64,000 nt of DNA from contig NCGL01000005.1 of assembly GCA_002256935.1 (NCBI GenBank), forward strand, positions 41,015 to 105,014, in the 5' to 3' direction. The translations under genes and the position numbers were made by a program. This DNA comes from Bdellovibrio sp. 28-41-41 (lineage in GTDB: Bacteria; Bdellovibrionota; Bdellovibrionia; Bdellovibrionales; Bdellovibrionaceae). Below, one piece after another: positions 44,953 through 54,028 of this stretch (within the stretch, counting starts at the first letter, position 1; the number at the start of each line of letters is the position of its first letter). Under the pieces are notes generated by a model. It ran no database searches, had not been told where the DNA came from, and was given only the letters and a program-made list of their open reading frames with translations.

Positions 44953-45780
44953 TTACTTTTGAGTCTTGGGCTTGTTTTCTAGAACCTCGATTTGATCGCC
45001 AAGATCACAAATCCGCATTCGATTGATATTTGCACTCGGGTCAGAAAGTACCGTCATCACTGTCTTGCTTGAGCCCTTCCCTGAAGGAGCGAGTACATTA
45101 CTGCGAACATGAATCAATGGAGACCTGCTTAGGTCCCGTGTTTTCAAGACAACATTCTCCTCTTTGATCAAAAACGACTTTTTGCTCGATTCGTTTAAGA
45201 TTTCGATCTGAAAAATCTTGAACTGATTATTTTCTAAAACATGAACCAATCGTGCGTTAGGCCCATTTCCAGAGCAGCTCACCATGAGAGACAGATTCTT
45301 TTTTGAAAATCCTGCCGGGCTTTCACCTTCCAGAATTGCTCTCATTACGGAAAGATCTGCAATCTGACCCTGATTCTGAGCATTCGAAGATTTTGTCGCT
45401 TCGTGAGTTCTTCGAGGTTCAAAGTCGTAGGAAACAGGAGCTTCAGTGTTTGCGGTAATGTTAAGTTTCAATCGAATAATAGTCCCGTCGTTGAGAAGAA
45501 CTTCAATTTTTTGCGATCCTTCGCTAACTCGGGGACGAACTTCAATTTCACGGTAGTCTGGCTGAATACCATTCGCACTGGCTGCTTTTACCGAAAACAT
45601 TGAAGCGTTATCAACTCGCGCAATCGCCCTCGGAAATCTCATAAACGTAGGAACAGTTTCCGAGCTTGATTCGCTTTTCACATAACGAATCGACACTGAA
45701 ACCTCGTCCGCACCGAAGGTTACTGTCTTTGCATTTGCACCTATGGTAGTTAGGAAAACCATCAAGATAAATTTAAACAC
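44953..45780 (-). CDS. TraK/VirB9-like secreted core protein
   Basis: The 275-residue protein has a signal peptide (MFKFILMVFLTTIGANA), a beta-rich N-domain (VRPRVSEGSQKIEVLLNDG) and a C-terminal domain (SFLIKEENVVLKTRDLS). The order TraE-TraK-TraB follows F. VirB9 proteins form the outer core ring with VirB7 and VirB10. Similarity is by pattern and position. Confidence 0.72.
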   Translation of the reverse strand: MFKFILMVFLTTIGANAKTVTFGADEVSVSIRYVKSESSSETVPTFMRFPRAIARVDNASMFSVKAASANGIQPDYREIEVRPRVSEGSQKIEVLLNDGTIIRLKLNITANTEAPVSYDFEPRRTHEATKSSNAQNQGQIADLSVMRAILEGESPAGFSKKNLSLMVSCSGNGPNARLVHVLENNQFKIFQIEILNESSKKSFLIKEENVVLKTRDLSRSPLIHVRSNVLAPSGKGSSKTVMTVLSDPSANINRMRICDLGDQIEVLENKPKTQK

Positions 45781-45782
45781 TC

Positions 45783-46574
45783 TTAACCTCCGTTCCCGTG
45801 GAGTTCAGATTCTTTTGCAGGACCTCGCGTAATTTCTGTAAGTTGCAATAGCCATTGATTGTTTTCGTAGTTCGTTACGACCTTCATTTCCATCGTGATT
45901 CGTTCTTCACGCTCTTTGCCAACAGTGGCTCCGAAACTTGGACGAATACGCACAATTGCTTCTGCTAAAATTTTACCGTCTTTACCTACTTTGATTTCTT
46001 TGCTCGAGACCTTGAGCTGTTCAGCTAACCCCTCGTCTTTGACCATTCGCCTGTAGTCCTTCGTTTCTCGTTCGAATTGCACTCGAAGCTCGGGACTCAT
46101 AAAATCTTTAAGGATTCGATAGTTTTCTTCGATGTTCGATCCATCGACAGTCCCCATAAGATTCAGATAGATCACCAAAGTACTATGGAGCTGACGCTCA
46201 CTTATCTTTCCAACGTCGACTTCCGTGATCTGGTCCAATTTAGAAGGAACGAGAGCAATTCTCTTTTGGGAAAGCTTGTCGCTGGCGTCAATTAACCTTG
46301 CTACGAAAATCAGATTTCCCACGAGCGATAGAGCAAGAATGGCCTCGATCCCCAATCGAACGTGTTTTTTTGCTGCTTCAAGCACAATGTAATTCGGAAC
46401 GTTTTTTAGACGTTCCGCTGTTAGTTCTTTCAAGCGAAAATAAGTTTGACGTCGACGAGCGCCTTTCTTTACAAAATCAACTCCGAAGTCGTAGGATGAC
46501 TTCACCTGCGACTTCAGTTTGTTCAATATGGGAGTTAAGCCCTGCGGCTCACTCATTGTCGTTACTGATTCCAT
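45783..46574 (-). CDS. TraE/VirB8-like inner-membrane protein
   Basis: The 263-residue protein has a cytoplasmic N-tail, one helix (LGIEAILALSLVGNLIFVAR), and a periplasmic domain with repeated strand-helix (SERQLHSTLVIYLNLMGTVD, RVQFERETKDYRRMV). F TraE is the VirB8 counterpart and joins the inner-membrane complex. AGGAG lies before its ATG. Confidence 0.75.
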   Translation of the reverse strand: MESVTTMSEPQGLTPILNKLKSQVKSSYDFGVDFVKKGARRRQTYFRLKELTAERLKNVPNYIVLEAAKKHVRLGIEAILALSLVGNLIFVARLIDASDKLSQKRIALVPSKLDQITEVDVGKISERQLHSTLVIYLNLMGTVDGSNIEENYRILKDFMSPELRVQFERETKDYRRMVKDEGLAEQLKVSSKEIKVGKDGKILAEAIVRIRPSFGATVGKEREERITMEMKVVTNYENNQWLLQLTEITRGPAKESELHGNGG

Positions 46575-46586
46575 CCTAAAACTCCT

Positions 46587-47111
46587 TTATCGACTTAGAC
46601 CTTTAGTGTTTTTTTCCATTGCAATCGGACTGACGGTAATTCCAAGTTCTTTAGATAGAACTTCTGAATCAAGGTAGGTGACGTGCTTATCGTCGAGATT
46701 CACAACTAATCCGCGAATGCTACCGTCGTATTTCACCGAACCGGTTGCGCCTACAAATGTTCGACCTTCGCGCGCCCCCATTGATTTCATTCGTGCAGTT
46801 GATTGTTCAGCAACGGATTTTTCAAACGCCGGAGCTTTCTTCGGCGCGAGTTCGACTTCCTTCGACTGTTTAAGAACAATCTTCATGTAGTCACGTTGGA
46901 AATTACTTTTGAAAATCAGGGTATGGTCTTCATTTAGGTGTAAAGAAAGATTTCCTAGTTCTGGATTGTATGAGAGCCCTTTGAGTTCAACATAGTTCTT
47001 TCCTTTGAATTTTCCTTTCACTTCAACAGGAACCGAAATAAATTGCGGTTTATCCTGTGCCTTTTGATTTACCTGTGGGGTTTCCACCTGTTTTGTATTT
47101 TCTTTCTGCAT
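46587..47111 (-). CDS. Unknown protein between zinc finger and TraE-like genes
   Basis: The 174-residue hydrophilic protein has beta-rich parts (YVELKGLSYNPELGNLSLHL; VGATGSVKYDGSIRGLVVNL) and no signal. No known family; its place in the operon suggests a role in transfer. The C-terminal repeat-like strands resemble small DNA-mimic or chaperone folds, but that is only an impression. Confidence 0.5.
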   Translation of the reverse strand: MQKENTKQVETPQVNQKAQDKPQFISVPVEVKGKFKGKNYVELKGLSYNPELGNLSLHLNEDHTLIFKSNFQRDYMKIVLKQSKEVELAPKKAPAFEKSVAEQSTARMKSMGAREGRTFVGATGSVKYDGSIRGLVVNLDDKHVTYLDSEVLSKELGITVSPIAMEKNTKGLSR

Positions 47112-47131
47112 CTTTTCCTCCCTTTATAGAT

Positions 47132-47506
47132 TTACGTTGCAACCAATGACCGAAATGGTCCAAATAAACGAAATCCAGCAACATCCCAATGTTCACGACC
47201 ATCGTAGCGAACCATGTCCCAGCTATGCATGTATCGTTCGGTTAGACCTCGCTCAAGGCCACCAGGCTTCATGACTCTTTGTTGATACTTAAGCATCGGA
47301 AACATCGACGACGACTTTGCACTTGTAATAACCTCGTCAATTGTTTCAATGACGCCCATAGAAACAAGAATCTCACCGCAATTACGGCACCGAAAAGCGG
47401 GAATGTCTTTTATCCAAAGATCGCGTTCGGCGTGCTTTAAATCCACAAACAGAAAATCTAGTTCACGATTCTGGCAGCGATCGCAGGTATCGAAATATTT
47501 GTCCAA
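47132..47506 (-). CDS. YgiT/MqsA-type zinc-finger protein in the transfer operon
   Basis: The 124-residue protein starts CDRCQNRELDFLFVDLKHAE, then IPAFRCRNCGEI, giving two CxxC pairs spaced as in the YgiT/MqsA zinc domain. There is no HTH domain as in MqsA. It may be a zinc-dependent regulator or adaptor of the transfer apparatus. Confidence 0.7.
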   Translation of the reverse strand: MDKYFDTCDRCQNRELDFLFVDLKHAERDLWIKDIPAFRCRNCGEILVSMGVIETIDEVITSAKSSSMFPMLKYQQRVMKPGGLERGLTERYMHSWDMVRYDGREHWDVAGFRLFGPFRSLVAT

Positions 47507-47516
47507 AGTACCTCCT

Positions 47517-47828
47517 TTAAACGATTAATTTTGTTGTCTTATCTAGTCCTAAGAATCCGGGAACTTTTATGGGCGTATACCGATTGATCTTGTGAAGAAT
47601 GAATCCTTTCGGAACCTTTTCACGGAACGGGGGCCACATAACGACGATCAAAAACAAGATCGCGAGAAGCAAAAGTGGTTGAACGTCGATTATTCCAAAA
47701 TAAGCAAAACACAACACTGCCAAGATCGCTTCTTTTAGTTCCAAATAATCGAATACCATGACAGGCTCAGGCAGCGTCTTATGAATCGAAATACCACTTT
47801 CTCTGCGAACTTTTTTGTAGTCATGCAT
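47517..47828 (-). CDS. TraL/VirB3-like inner-membrane protein
   Basis: The 103-residue protein has IHKTLPEPVMVFDYLELKEA, the TraL N-terminus, then two hydrophobic helices (AVLCFAYFGIIDVQPLLLL) and KGFILHKINRYTPIKVPGF. TraL supports pilus assembly. Its first 94 bases overlap the pilin-like gene upstream in another frame. Confidence 0.75.
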   Translation of the reverse strand: MHDYKKVRRESGISIHKTLPEPVMVFDYLELKEAILAVLCFAYFGIIDVQPLLLLAILFLIVVMWPPFREKVPKGFILHKINRYTPIKVPGFLGLDKTTKLIV

Positions 47829-48190
47829 AGCGCAGCTCCATGACTGGAGGCGAATTCATTGTAAGAATCGAATCTCCACCTTAAGAGAATTATTAAAGCA
47901 GCGCCGAAGCCAAGCACAAGAAGCAGGAAATGACTTCGCACTAAACCGACGCATCCAATTATTAAAAACACGCCAGCAGCAAAGGGTCTAATCCATCCGA
48001 AAGTGATTTTATCCGTGGTTTTAGTGATACTTCCTAGCGTATCGAGTTCGCCGCTGAAGTCAGAGCCCGGTATATCCACGGCATGAGCCCGGAACGCGAC
48101 TAGAATTACTCCAAGTACGATAATTGAAATAAATAGAAGTCTTTCATCGTGCCTTAGTTTTCCGATTTCGCTTTTTATAAATTTAAGCAT
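47735..48190 (-). CDS. TraA/VirB2-like pilin candidate
   Basis: The 151-residue protein has a basic N-terminus, a helix (LLFISIIVLGVILVAFRAHA) that may be a leader, then the short polar DIPGSDFSG segment and two more helices (FAAGVFLIIGCVGLV; FLLLVLGFGAALIILL). This is the VirB2/TraA layout. The last 31 codons overlap the TraL gene, and a mature pilin would probably end before it. Confidence 0.62.
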   Translation of the reverse strand: MLKFIKSEIGKLRHDERLLFISIIVLGVILVAFRAHAVDIPGSDFSGELDTLGSITKTTDKITFGWIRPFAAGVFLIIGCVGLVRSHFLLLVLGFGAALIILLRWRFDSYNEFASSHGAALCMTTKKFAEKVVFRFIRRCLSLSWYSIIWN

Positions 48191-48258
48191 AAAGCAGTAC
48201 CTTTCCTTCGCAAAATATTGCGAGAATTATTTTTTAAAAAAATTTCTTTACGTCGTTG

Positions 48259-48984
48259 TTAACTCGGATTCTTTGATCCGACCTTGATTGCTTTTAGAAT
48301 TTCTTTGATGGATTTTCTTCCAGTCATTTGATAGGCTTTTTGTGTCTTCTCATCAATAGCCACCAATACCGGTACAGCCTTAAGATTTAGTTTTTTTAAT
48401 TCTTCTGGCTTCGCAAAACTCCAAGGCAGATTGAGCCCTTTTACTTCGCCGTCTCCTTTGTCAACTCGAATTGCCTCTACATAAACACCCCTTTGAACCA
48501 TTTGATTGATAGTTTGAAACATCGCATGACAAGATGGACACGTTGATTCGAAATAGAAAATATAGTGATAGTTTCCCAATTTCTTTTCTGAAACTTCAAG
48601 TACCTGAACTTCCGCCGTAGGCGCAGTGTTGCCTGATTTAGCAATGTATTGAGATCGTGCTAACTCATATCGTTGAAGTAGTAAGTTTCTCATTTCCTGC
48701 CATTTCTCAAAATTCAGAATATTTTCTTTTGTTGGCCGTCGCATAGCTTCTACGAGCGGTGCTGGAGGCATATAGTCTCCTTCTTTGAAAAATTGATCGT
48801 TTTCAACATTGAGCTGCTCATTCCAACTAAATGGTTTCTTTTGAGTTTCACTTGGTACTTTTTCAGGAGACGGTTTTAATGAGGGTTTCTCTTCATCAAA
48901 AAATTTGACTCCTTCAGAAAAAACTCCAGCATTCGCATTCAATGCGACTAAAATCGTAAAAATGGCTTTTCTAAAATTAAACAT
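48259..48984 (-). CDS. TraF-like thioredoxin-fold protein of the transfer operon
   Basis: The mature start follows a signal (FNFRKAIFTILVALNANA) from ATG 48984 with AGGAGG upstream. A helical, Pro-rich N-part (FSWNEQLNVENDQFF, EKWQEMRNLLLQRYE) is followed by a thioredoxin fold with FESTCPSCHAM (CPSC active site) and KAVPVLVAI (cis-Pro). In F, TraF has this layout but lost its CxxC; here it is intact. It overlaps the ATPase stop by eight bases. Confidence 0.75.
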   Translation of the reverse strand: MFNFRKAIFTILVALNANAGVFSEGVKFFDEEKPSLKPSPEKVPSETQKKPFSWNEQLNVENDQFFKEGDYMPPAPLVEAMRRPTKENILNFEKWQEMRNLLLQRYELARSQYIAKSGNTAPTAEVQVLEVSEKKLGNYHYIFYFESTCPSCHAMFQTINQMVQRGVYVEAIRVDKGDGEVKGLNLPWSFAKPEELKKLNLKAVPVLVAIDEKTQKAYQMTGRKSIKEILKAIKVGSKNPS

Positions 48985-50563
48985 TTGATACCTCCTCGAT
49001 ACCAATCACACCCAATGCGGCTCTTTCCAATGCGCATTGCTTAAGTGATCTAAATCCCGGATTCATAAATCCATCTCGAAATTCTCGAGCTTGGCTTTGG
49101 TTAATTGACTCGTACATGAGAACTCGTCCAGTAGCGCCCTGGTGACAATCTGGGTGCGAACATCCGTGAACATTTCTTGTAAAGAATTGGACTTCCGAAT
49201 GCGCCAGCGAGATCGCTTCTTCCGAGAACTTAGAAACCAATTCGGTATCGACTGCTATTTTACAATTTTCACAGAGTCTCTTTCTAAGTGTTAATGCAGA
49301 AATTAGCCGGACATTTGATTCAATCAAATCTTCGGCTATCCCAAGACCTTTCAGCCTGGTTAAAGCTTCAATAGCTCCATTGGTATGAAGTGTTGAAAGA
49401 ACAAGGTGCCCTGTTGAAGCAGCTTTAAATGCGAGTTCAGCGGTTTTCTCGTCTCTAATTTCTCCCACCATAATGACATCCGGGTCCAATCGAAGGCTTG
49501 AACGTAAGGCCTCATCGAAAGTGATTTTTCCGTTGCTTACTTCAATCTGCATCAATCCTGGCCCTTCATATTCAACCGGATCTTCAATTGTGATAACCTT
49601 TGAAGACTGACGGTCGATTGCCATCAGAAGTGAATACAGGGTCCACGATTTGCCACTTCCTGTCTGGCCGCACATCAAAATCAATCCACTACTTGCTCCA
49701 AGAGCTTTTTGAATTTCATCTTTGAACACATCATCAGCACCGATTGAATCAATCGTCGCATTCTTCGTTTTTTCTTCATCAATCAAACGAAGAACTATCG
49801 TTTCCCCATGAATTTGTCCGTTAGACTGAGCGCGAACTTTCAAATGTAAATCAGCAAATCTAGCAGCTCCGCTGCACGGCGATCCAATTACCGTCAAAGG
49901 AAGTCCTGTTTGCGCTTTTACTTCAGTTAGAAACGACTGCGAAAGTTCTCTTTTAATCGTCTTTACTGTTGTTAAATCGCCATTTACTCGAAAACGAATT
50001 GCCAAGCCGTCAAGCGTAGAATCAAAGTGAACATCACTTGCATTTAGAGACTTCGCTTTTGATAGAAGACTTAAAAGCAACTCCCTATAGGGAGTTGGAC
50101 CGGAAATTACCGGAGCAGACGGTTCGGACACAAGGGTGATTTCCTTAGTTTCACTAATTGGTGCTTGAACCATTCTTCCAAGGAGATCCATCTGTTCGAA
50201 CGTAAGGATTTTGACTTCGAAATTTGGCGAGTGCTTTTCGGCTTCTTGAACCAATCGATCGGTAAAACGAGATAAATAAAGAACGTTCGGACTTCTAAGC
50301 AATAAGTATCCTGCCTCTAAGCCGATAACCAATTTGACAAACATTGACTGGTCGTTTCGTTCCGAAATTACCGAGTAAAATTCTTTCTCTGATTTTACAC
50401 CGAGAAACGCTTCAAGTGCCGAATCGCAATCATTTTGAGATAAAAGTCCAAGCTCTACCAAAATTCTACCCAATTTTCGTTTTGCAATGGGTTGAACAGA
50501 TAGGGCTTCTTCGAGCTGTTCGACAGAAATTAAATTTTTATTGATCAAAAATTCTCCAAACAT
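48977..50563 (-). CDS. PilB/GspE-type ATPase in the conjugation operon
   Basis: The 528-residue protein begins with a MshEN/GspE-N domain (MFGEFLINKNLISVEQLEEA and KRKLGRILVELGLL). The catalytic half has GQTGSGKSWTL, the Asp box TIEDPVEY, GEIRDEKTAE and STGHLVLSTLHTN, and a CxxC ... C-x4-C zinc element. These are type II/IV pilus assembly ATPase traits, not typical of VirB11. The start is TAATG, sharing a base with the coupling-protein stop. Confidence 0.88.
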   Translation of the reverse strand: MFGEFLINKNLISVEQLEEALSVQPIAKRKLGRILVELGLLSQNDCDSALEAFLGVKSEKEFYSVISERNDQSMFVKLVIGLEAGYLLLRSPNVLYLSRFTDRLVQEAEKHSPNFEVKILTFEQMDLLGRMVQAPISETKEITLVSEPSAPVISGPTPYRELLLSLLSKAKSLNASDVHFDSTLDGLAIRFRVNGDLTTVKTIKRELSQSFLTEVKAQTGLPLTVIGSPCSGAARFADLHLKVRAQSNGQIHGETIVLRLIDEEKTKNATIDSIGADDVFKDEIQKALGASSGLILMCGQTGSGKSWTLYSLLMAIDRQSSKVITIEDPVEYEGPGLMQIEVSNGKITFDEALRSSLRLDPDVIMVGEIRDEKTAELAFKAASTGHLVLSTLHTNGAIEALTRLKGLGIAEDLIESNVRLISALTLRKRLCENCKIAVDTELVSKFSEEAISLAHSEVQFFTRNVHGCSHPDCHQGATGRVLMYESINQSQAREFRDGFMNPGFRSLKQCALERAALGVIGIEEVSNV

Positions 50564-53547
50564 TATTCCATCCCCTGACACATAGTTTTCATCGCGTTCT
50601 TCGCAAATTCAGCTTGCGGAATACTATTAACGTCCTTGCAGCACGAAACTCGCTTCCAGACGACAAACAACCAAGAGTCTTGATTCAATTGTGTTAGGCG
50701 ACCCATCTCATTTACCCCGTTTATCGTTTCAAGCTTTCCAACCGACTGACCCTCACGAAAGCAACTTGAACTCTTTGGAAATATCATTTGCCACTTTTCA
50801 TCTGGATAAACTGCAACCGAACGATATACTTCGTTAGCAATACTTCGAATTCGTTCTGCTGCGAGAAGCGCTCCGCCAACCGAGCTATTTGATTCAACAA
50901 ACCCTGTTCTTGGAAGCAAGACACCCCATCCACCACAAATGTCGCTACTCACAGGTGGAAAAACCGAAAGCCCTGCCATTGGAAAACTACAAGTGGCTCC
51001 GCCAGCAGGCGAACCATTGGCAATCTGACCTGCACCAGCCGCAGATATCGATCCCTTAATTAAGCAAGCTTTCGGGCTTAGCGACCAGGCTTTGAATTGT
51101 GGATCGTTTAAATCCCCTGATCCAGTCTTCCACTGATTGCTAATATGTTCGCTCATTGCTCCAAAGCAGAATTTATCTGCTTCCGTCCCGCCGCACGGCA
51201 TGCCGGAATAGGCAAGACTGGCAAATGGGGTTTGAATAACTCTCGCGTGATAAAACCTATTGTCCATTTCCACTGATCCGGACGAAAACCACATTTCCTT
51301 GAGAGAATTTAGCTGTGCGCCCGCAATGGGTAGATCTGAAAAGAATGATTGCTTAGGTCGACTCGTTACTTCAATAAATGTCGTCGGCAAATAATAGGTA
51401 TGATGCGAGCAAGGTCGCGGTGGCCAACCACAGGTGCAACTGCTTTTCACATGCTCAAAGCAACTCTCAAATGCAGGTGTTTTTACGACAGAACACACTG
51501 ATGGAAACGCTTGGGACCTTATCGAAAAAAGAACAAAACAAGCCATCGCCGCCGCTCGTGCTGCCTTCAAGACCTTTTCATGCGAAATGCGCATTGAAGG
51601 GAAAAAGGCGGGCTTCAAACAAATCTTGTCATAGAATTCTGTATCAACTCCATTGAACACCAAACCAATGGCTTCGAATGTTTTTAGTCTGCTCATAACT
51701 TCTCCTGTAATTCTTGATCGCTTTTGTTGGTTTTTATTTACCGATTGGCTTACAGTCGGTTGAGATGTAAACAATCCAGTTCCAAAAATCTGTTTTGTAG
51801 GTCTCTGGCCGGATTCCGTATAACTTTCACTTTCGATTTCCTCTTGAATCTCGCCGCCAATTTCTTTGTAGTGGTCAATGGTCCGCTTATCGGTAGTGGC
51901 GCCAACAATCCGGGTTCGAAAATTCGCCAGTAGAACATCGGTACCGACATCATTGCCTGTCGCCTGAAGTAGTGAACTATGACTTTGTGTCGCCACAATC
52001 GTTACCCCTAAGGCCTCACGACGTTTTGCTGCGTAGTCTTCGTCTCCTTCAATCTGTCCACCGCCAAGACTAGCGAAACTTTGATATTCATCGAATACGC
52101 CGATTGAAAGACGCTGGGTCTCCAAACGTTTCGAATTTTTAATTCTTTCCATAACGGATTTTTGGTACATGAGTTTCATCAAAACCGATAGCGGGCCAGA
52201 AACACCCGGCATATCAATACCGAAAACAAAGATTTTTCCCTCGTCGACTACTTGGTCGAAGCCCCAGAAATTGATTTCTTCCCGTGAAGGACAAAATACT
52301 TTTTCTATTTGAGCTGCACGAATTTGACCCAAGAAAGTTGTTGCCGTTTGAGCAATACTGTCTTTAATCTTAGAATCGAGATTCATAAATTCGAATTCAA
52401 AGTAGTCTCTTGAGATTTCCATATTTCGCCGTTCATCCCATTCGTACTTTTCGTTTTGGAGATAAACCTCAAACTCTGTTGCAAAGTCTCTGTTTGGAAT
52501 TTCAATCATCTCTTGATAAAATTCCTTGAGAGTGAAGTAACCGTCGTACTTCGCCGCACAAAATATAACTAAATTCTTAATTAGTGCGGAACCCTTTAAT
52601 CCCCAAAACTTTTGATCACCTTGTTCCGAGCCCACAAAGTTAATAGTGGCGGCTCTGATAAGACTTGTTACATATAAAAAACCAGATTCCTTAAGCATAT
52701 GTTCACGGTAAATCGGATTTGTTCTGAATCGACCGTCAAGCGTGAAGTGAACTACCTTTTCATCGTGCTTGAGTTCGCTTGCAAGTTTTAATACGGACCT
52801 TGCGAATGTGTCTTTTGGATCAATCACGACAATTGAGGGGAATGGAGTAAAATTTGACATAAATTGCTTCGTCCATGGAAGAAGACAAGCCACGGATTTT
52901 CCTCCACCAGTACTGGCAATTAGCATCACGCCCGTTACCAATCCTGGTCTTCCAATTGTTATCCATTCTTCTGCTCCATCAACTTGTTTTGATCCAAGGA
53001 CTAACATGTTCTTTCTCTCTGGAATCGCAGGCATGCCGCCAGTAAGGAGTTTTTGAATTTTTAAAAAAACAAACAAAGCAGCCAAAGCAAGCTCGACACC
53101 TAAAATGAAAGAGTTCGTATTCAGGTAAGAAAATAGGATTGTACCTTGAACCGACGGCACGACCCTTGGTAAAGGTTTTATGTTCTCGTATGGCTTAAAA
53201 TAAAATATAAGGCCTAATATCAGGAGCCCACCGATCAATCCGAAAACCACCATGCAAAGTTTTACTCTGCTCGAAAGCTTTGTTTTACTTTGACGAAATT
53301 GTACGATCTTTCCGCCAAACTTACCAATTCCTAAGGCAGCAGCGATCAACCAAACAGAAACGGCCGAAAACAATAAATTTGAAATTAGTACTATTGAAAC
53401 AAAGTCACCTTTTTGGTGAAAGTACGTAGCCAAGGCATTTGAATTTTGATCAATGCTTCCAGAAAGTGAGAAGAACCACGCCATAAAAAATACGAGTGGA
53501 ACAACACAAACCGCTAATGCTGAATTTAAATCGTTATTTTTATTCAT
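50563..53547 (-). CDS. VirD4-type coupling ATPase fused to a TraU-like domain
   Basis: The 994-residue protein starts with four membrane helices (to about 165), then Walker A (ASTGGGKSVACLLP, about 211) and Walker B (GVFDEYQSF, about 485) plus VATQSHSSL. At about 660-685 a second signal-like helix (AARAAAMACFVLFSIRSQAF) leads to 310 residues matching TraU: GWGVLLPRTGFVESNSS, KWQMIFPKSSSCFREGQS and SWLFVVWKRVSCC. No stop or good start separates the parts, so one gene joins DNA recruitment and periplasmic pilus assembly. The TraU part has many Cys. Confidence 0.85.
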   Translation of the reverse strand: MNKNNDLNSALAVCVVPLVFFMAWFFSLSGSIDQNSNALATYFHQKGDFVSIVLISNLLFSAVSVWLIAAALGIGKFGGKIVQFRQSKTKLSSRVKLCMVVFGLIGGLLILGLIFYFKPYENIKPLPRVVPSVQGTILFSYLNTNSFILGVELALAALFVFLKIQKLLTGGMPAIPERKNMLVLGSKQVDGAEEWITIGRPGLVTGVMLIASTGGGKSVACLLPWTKQFMSNFTPFPSIVVIDPKDTFARSVLKLASELKHDEKVVHFTLDGRFRTNPIYREHMLKESGFLYVTSLIRAATINFVGSEQGDQKFWGLKGSALIKNLVIFCAAKYDGYFTLKEFYQEMIEIPNRDFATEFEVYLQNEKYEWDERRNMEISRDYFEFEFMNLDSKIKDSIAQTATTFLGQIRAAQIEKVFCPSREEINFWGFDQVVDEGKIFVFGIDMPGVSGPLSVLMKLMYQKSVMERIKNSKRLETQRLSIGVFDEYQSFASLGGGQIEGDEDYAAKRREALGVTIVATQSHSSLLQATGNDVGTDVLLANFRTRIVGATTDKRTIDHYKEIGGEIQEEIESESYTESGQRPTKQIFGTGLFTSQPTVSQSVNKNQQKRSRITGEVMSRLKTFEAIGLVFNGVDTEFYDKICLKPAFFPSMRISHEKVLKAARAAAMACFVLFSIRSQAFPSVCSVVKTPAFESCFEHVKSSCTCGWPPRPCSHHTYYLPTTFIEVTSRPKQSFFSDLPIAGAQLNSLKEMWFSSGSVEMDNRFYHARVIQTPFASLAYSGMPCGGTEADKFCFGAMSEHISNQWKTGSGDLNDPQFKAWSLSPKACLIKGSISAAGAGQIANGSPAGGATCSFPMAGLSVFPPVSSDICGGWGVLLPRTGFVESNSSVGGALLAAERIRSIANEVYRSVAVYPDEKWQMIFPKSSSCFREGQSVGKLETINGVNEMGRLTQLNQDSWLFVVWKRVSCCKDVNSIPQAEFAKNAMKTMCQGME

Positions 53548-53568
53548 AGTTTTCCTCCTTTCGTTAAT

Positions 53569-53817
53569 TCATCTAAATTGCGCGCACGAACACCAACAGG
53601 CACCGCCGGTTTTAAGAAGATAAGGTCCCCAATCTTGAGTTCTTAAAGAAGGACTTTTTTCTTCTTCATTCGTGCAGTAAATTCTGATGGATCGTCTGTA
53701 TATTTCGTCTTTGCAAAGCCCAGTCTTACATTCAAGTTGTGGTGGATAATCACTTTTAGCCGCAACCGAATAGTTTGATGAAAGTGCAATGAACAAAAAG
53801 ATCATCACTTCCTTCAT
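53569..53817 (-). CDS. Small secreted cysteine-rich protein
   Basis: The 82-residue protein has a signal peptide (MKEVMIFLFIALSSNYSVA) and six Cys in the mature part (LECKTGLC, YCTN, ACWCSC), probably disulphide-bonded. It starts in the stop of the upstream small gene (ATGA) and lies just before the coupling protein. Family unknown; an envelope accessory of the transfer system is likely. Confidence 0.62.
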   Translation of the reverse strand: MKEVMIFLFIALSSNYSVAAKSDYPPQLECKTGLCKDEIYRRSIRIYCTNEEEKSPSLRTQDWGPYLLKTGGACWCSCAQFR

Positions 53818-53972
53818 CTCGAGATTCCTCCAAGATAACGACCCGAACGTAGAAAATGTTCTAGGCGATCTCGTTCAAGCGAATCCGAATTCACATATTG
53901 ATGGTTGTTTTCATTTTTTCGTTTAAAAACATCCGCTAGTTTTTCAAAAATTTTGTAAATTAATTTATGCAT
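53814..53972 (-). CDS. 52-residue hydrophilic protein
   Basis: ATG at 53972 opens 52 codons (MHKLIYKIFEKLADVFKRKN and onwards) to TGA sharing ATGA with the cysteine-rich gene. GAGGA lies upstream. The protein is amphipathic, helical and charged. No homology recognised; its tight spacing and coupling support a real gene. Confidence 0.55.
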   Translation of the reverse strand: MHKLIYKIFEKLADVFKRKNENNHQYVNSDSLERDRLEHFLRSGRYLGGISR

Positions 53973-54028
53973 AGTATCCTCTATATAAAAGATAAGGCTC
54001 CTCCATGAACCAAATCAGGTTTGTATTT

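Noticed and set aside
51540..51600. Possible separate start for the TraU-like part (ATG at 51594 or 51546)
   Set aside because: No Shine-Dalgarno-like sequence and no stop upstream; the uninterrupted frame favours a fusion, although an internal start cannot be fully excluded.
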